A stretch of DNA of 64,000 nt from contig NZ_FQZM01000007.1 in the NCBI RefSeq assembly GCF_900142025.1, positions 39,594-103,593 of the forward strand. The letters are read 5' to 3'. The notes under the pieces were generated by a model that did no database searches, was not told the DNA's origin, and saw nothing but the letters and a program-made list of their open reading frames with translations. Shown here piece after piece: positions 63,636-64,000 of the stretch. Position 1 is the first letter of the stretch. The number at the start of each line of letters is the position of its first letter. This stretch comes from Desulfofundulus thermosubterraneus DSM 16057. Lineage in GTDB: Bacteria > Bacillota > Desulfotomaculia > Desulfotomaculales > Desulfovirgulaceae. A program made the position numbers and the translations under genes.

Positions 63636-64000
63636 CTATTTCAGGAGGTTTTTGGCAATGACCAGCCGCTGTATTTGGTTGGTGCCCTCGTAGATCTGGG
63701 TGATCTTGGCATCGCGCATGTACCGCTCCACAGGGTACTCCTTGCAGTAGCCGTAACCGCCCAGGATCTGTACCGCGTTGGTGGTGACAAACATGGCCGT
63801 GTCCGTGGCGTACATCTTGGCCATGGAGGCTTCCTTGGAGTGGGGCAGCCCCTTGTCCTTCAGCCGGGCGGCCCGGTAAACCAGCAGCCGGGCGGCATCA
63901 ATCCGGGTGGCCATGTCGGCCAGCATGAACTGGATGGCCTGGAATTCAGCAATGGGACGGCCAAACTGCACCCGCTGCTTGGAGTATTCCAAGGCCACGT
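63636..64000 (-). CDS. Acyl-CoA dehydrogenase, C-terminal part (runs off the window)
   Basis: The last 120 or so residues of a short-chain acyl-CoA dehydrogenase; the gene continues beyond 64000. Visible are [44 protein letters not shown] and [18 protein letters not shown], with the catalytic Glu in YEGTNQIQR. It is FAD-dependent and would interconvert butyryl/isobutyryl-CoA with the enoyl-CoA. It is the first visible gene of the minus-strand operon, 47 bp before the adenosyltransferase, linking the mutase to butyrate-level oxidation. Confidence 0.93.
   Translation of the reverse strand, partial: VALEYSKQRVQFGRPIAEFQAIQFMLADMATRIDAARLLVYRAARLKDKGLPHSKEASMAKMYATDTAMFVTTNAVQILGGYGYCKEYPVERYMRDAKITQIYEGTNQIQRLVIAKNLLK

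Overview
The window looks like a chromosomal segment of a spore-forming, anaerobic Firmicute of the Desulfotomaculum/Desulfofundulus/Pelotomaculum type (Peptococcaceae-like). This is an inference from gene content. Supporting signs are ftsZ-spoIIGA-sigE-sigG-spoIIR in order, a spore SASP and Spo0M, an oxygen-independent class III ribonucleotide reductase, a T-box ileS, G+C-rich coding sequence with frequent GTG/TTG starts, and B12-dependent acyl-CoA chemistry.

Layout. (1) 200-5688: division and early sporulation genes ftsZ, spoIIGA, sigE, sigG, spoIIR and ylmC/ymxH. Near-perfect sigma-F type promoters lie before sigG and spoIIR. (2) 5778-9417: nrdR-nrdD-nrdG behind a pair of NrdR boxes, then a convergent FmdB-type zinc ribbon gene. 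(3) About 9600-12290: an IS607-family element with a serine recombinase TnpA, an unusual TnpB-like protein and a structured non-coding right side, followed by a beta-CASP metallo-hydrolase. (4) 13866-22892: the ylm cluster (pgeF, hlyD-like, ylmE, sepF, proC, yggT, ylmH, yggU), interrupted by phoP-phoR-pstB-phoU without pstSCA.

(5) 22984-39226: an accessory catabolic island between yggU and ileS. A sigma-54 activator, its likely enhancer and a consensus -24/-12 promoter precede a 4-hydroxybutyryl-CoA dehydratase gene with all four Fe-S ligands. After it come a CoA ligase, SDR, MFS transporter, thiolase, 3-hydroxyacyl-CoA dehydrogenase, enoyl-CoA hydratase and thioesterase. Together these could take 4-hydroxybutyrate (or a close analogue) to acetyl-CoA. 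The island contains gene debris: an ADH/SDR chimera, a hemB fragment and an inverted thioesterase fragment. A probable c-di-GMP-I riboswitch precedes a soluble chemotaxis-type signalling protein, a nitrilase-family amidase and an M20 deacylase.

(6) 39336-43593: T-box-ileS, then a remarkable array of alternating hairpins with changing stems and conserved loops, and a small unknown gene. (7) 43704-51314: glcD-glcF-type oxidase, spo0M, a c-di-AMP (ydaO) riboswitch with terminator in front of a glutamate 2,3-aminomutase gene (Lys/Asn specificity residues), a small HTH protein, a duplicated-motif SASP and guaB. (8) 51366-56731: an AcuA-like acetyltransferase, a winged-helix/coiled-coil protein, and a two-component system whose kinase has a Met/His-rich sensor loop, next to a YckD-like exported protein. 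(9) 56926-64000: a corrinoid-protein reactivase-like ATPase lacking its ferredoxin domain, a cysteine desulfurase-like enzyme, and on the minus strand acyl-CoA dehydrogenase, cobalamin adenosyltransferase, MeaB and a two-subunit acyl-CoA mutase. The mutase active-site residues (Phe82, Gln200) match isobutyryl-CoA mutase, not methylmalonyl-CoA mutase.

No tRNA, rRNA or CRISPR array was seen. All assignments come from reading the sequence and recalled family motifs; no database search was run.
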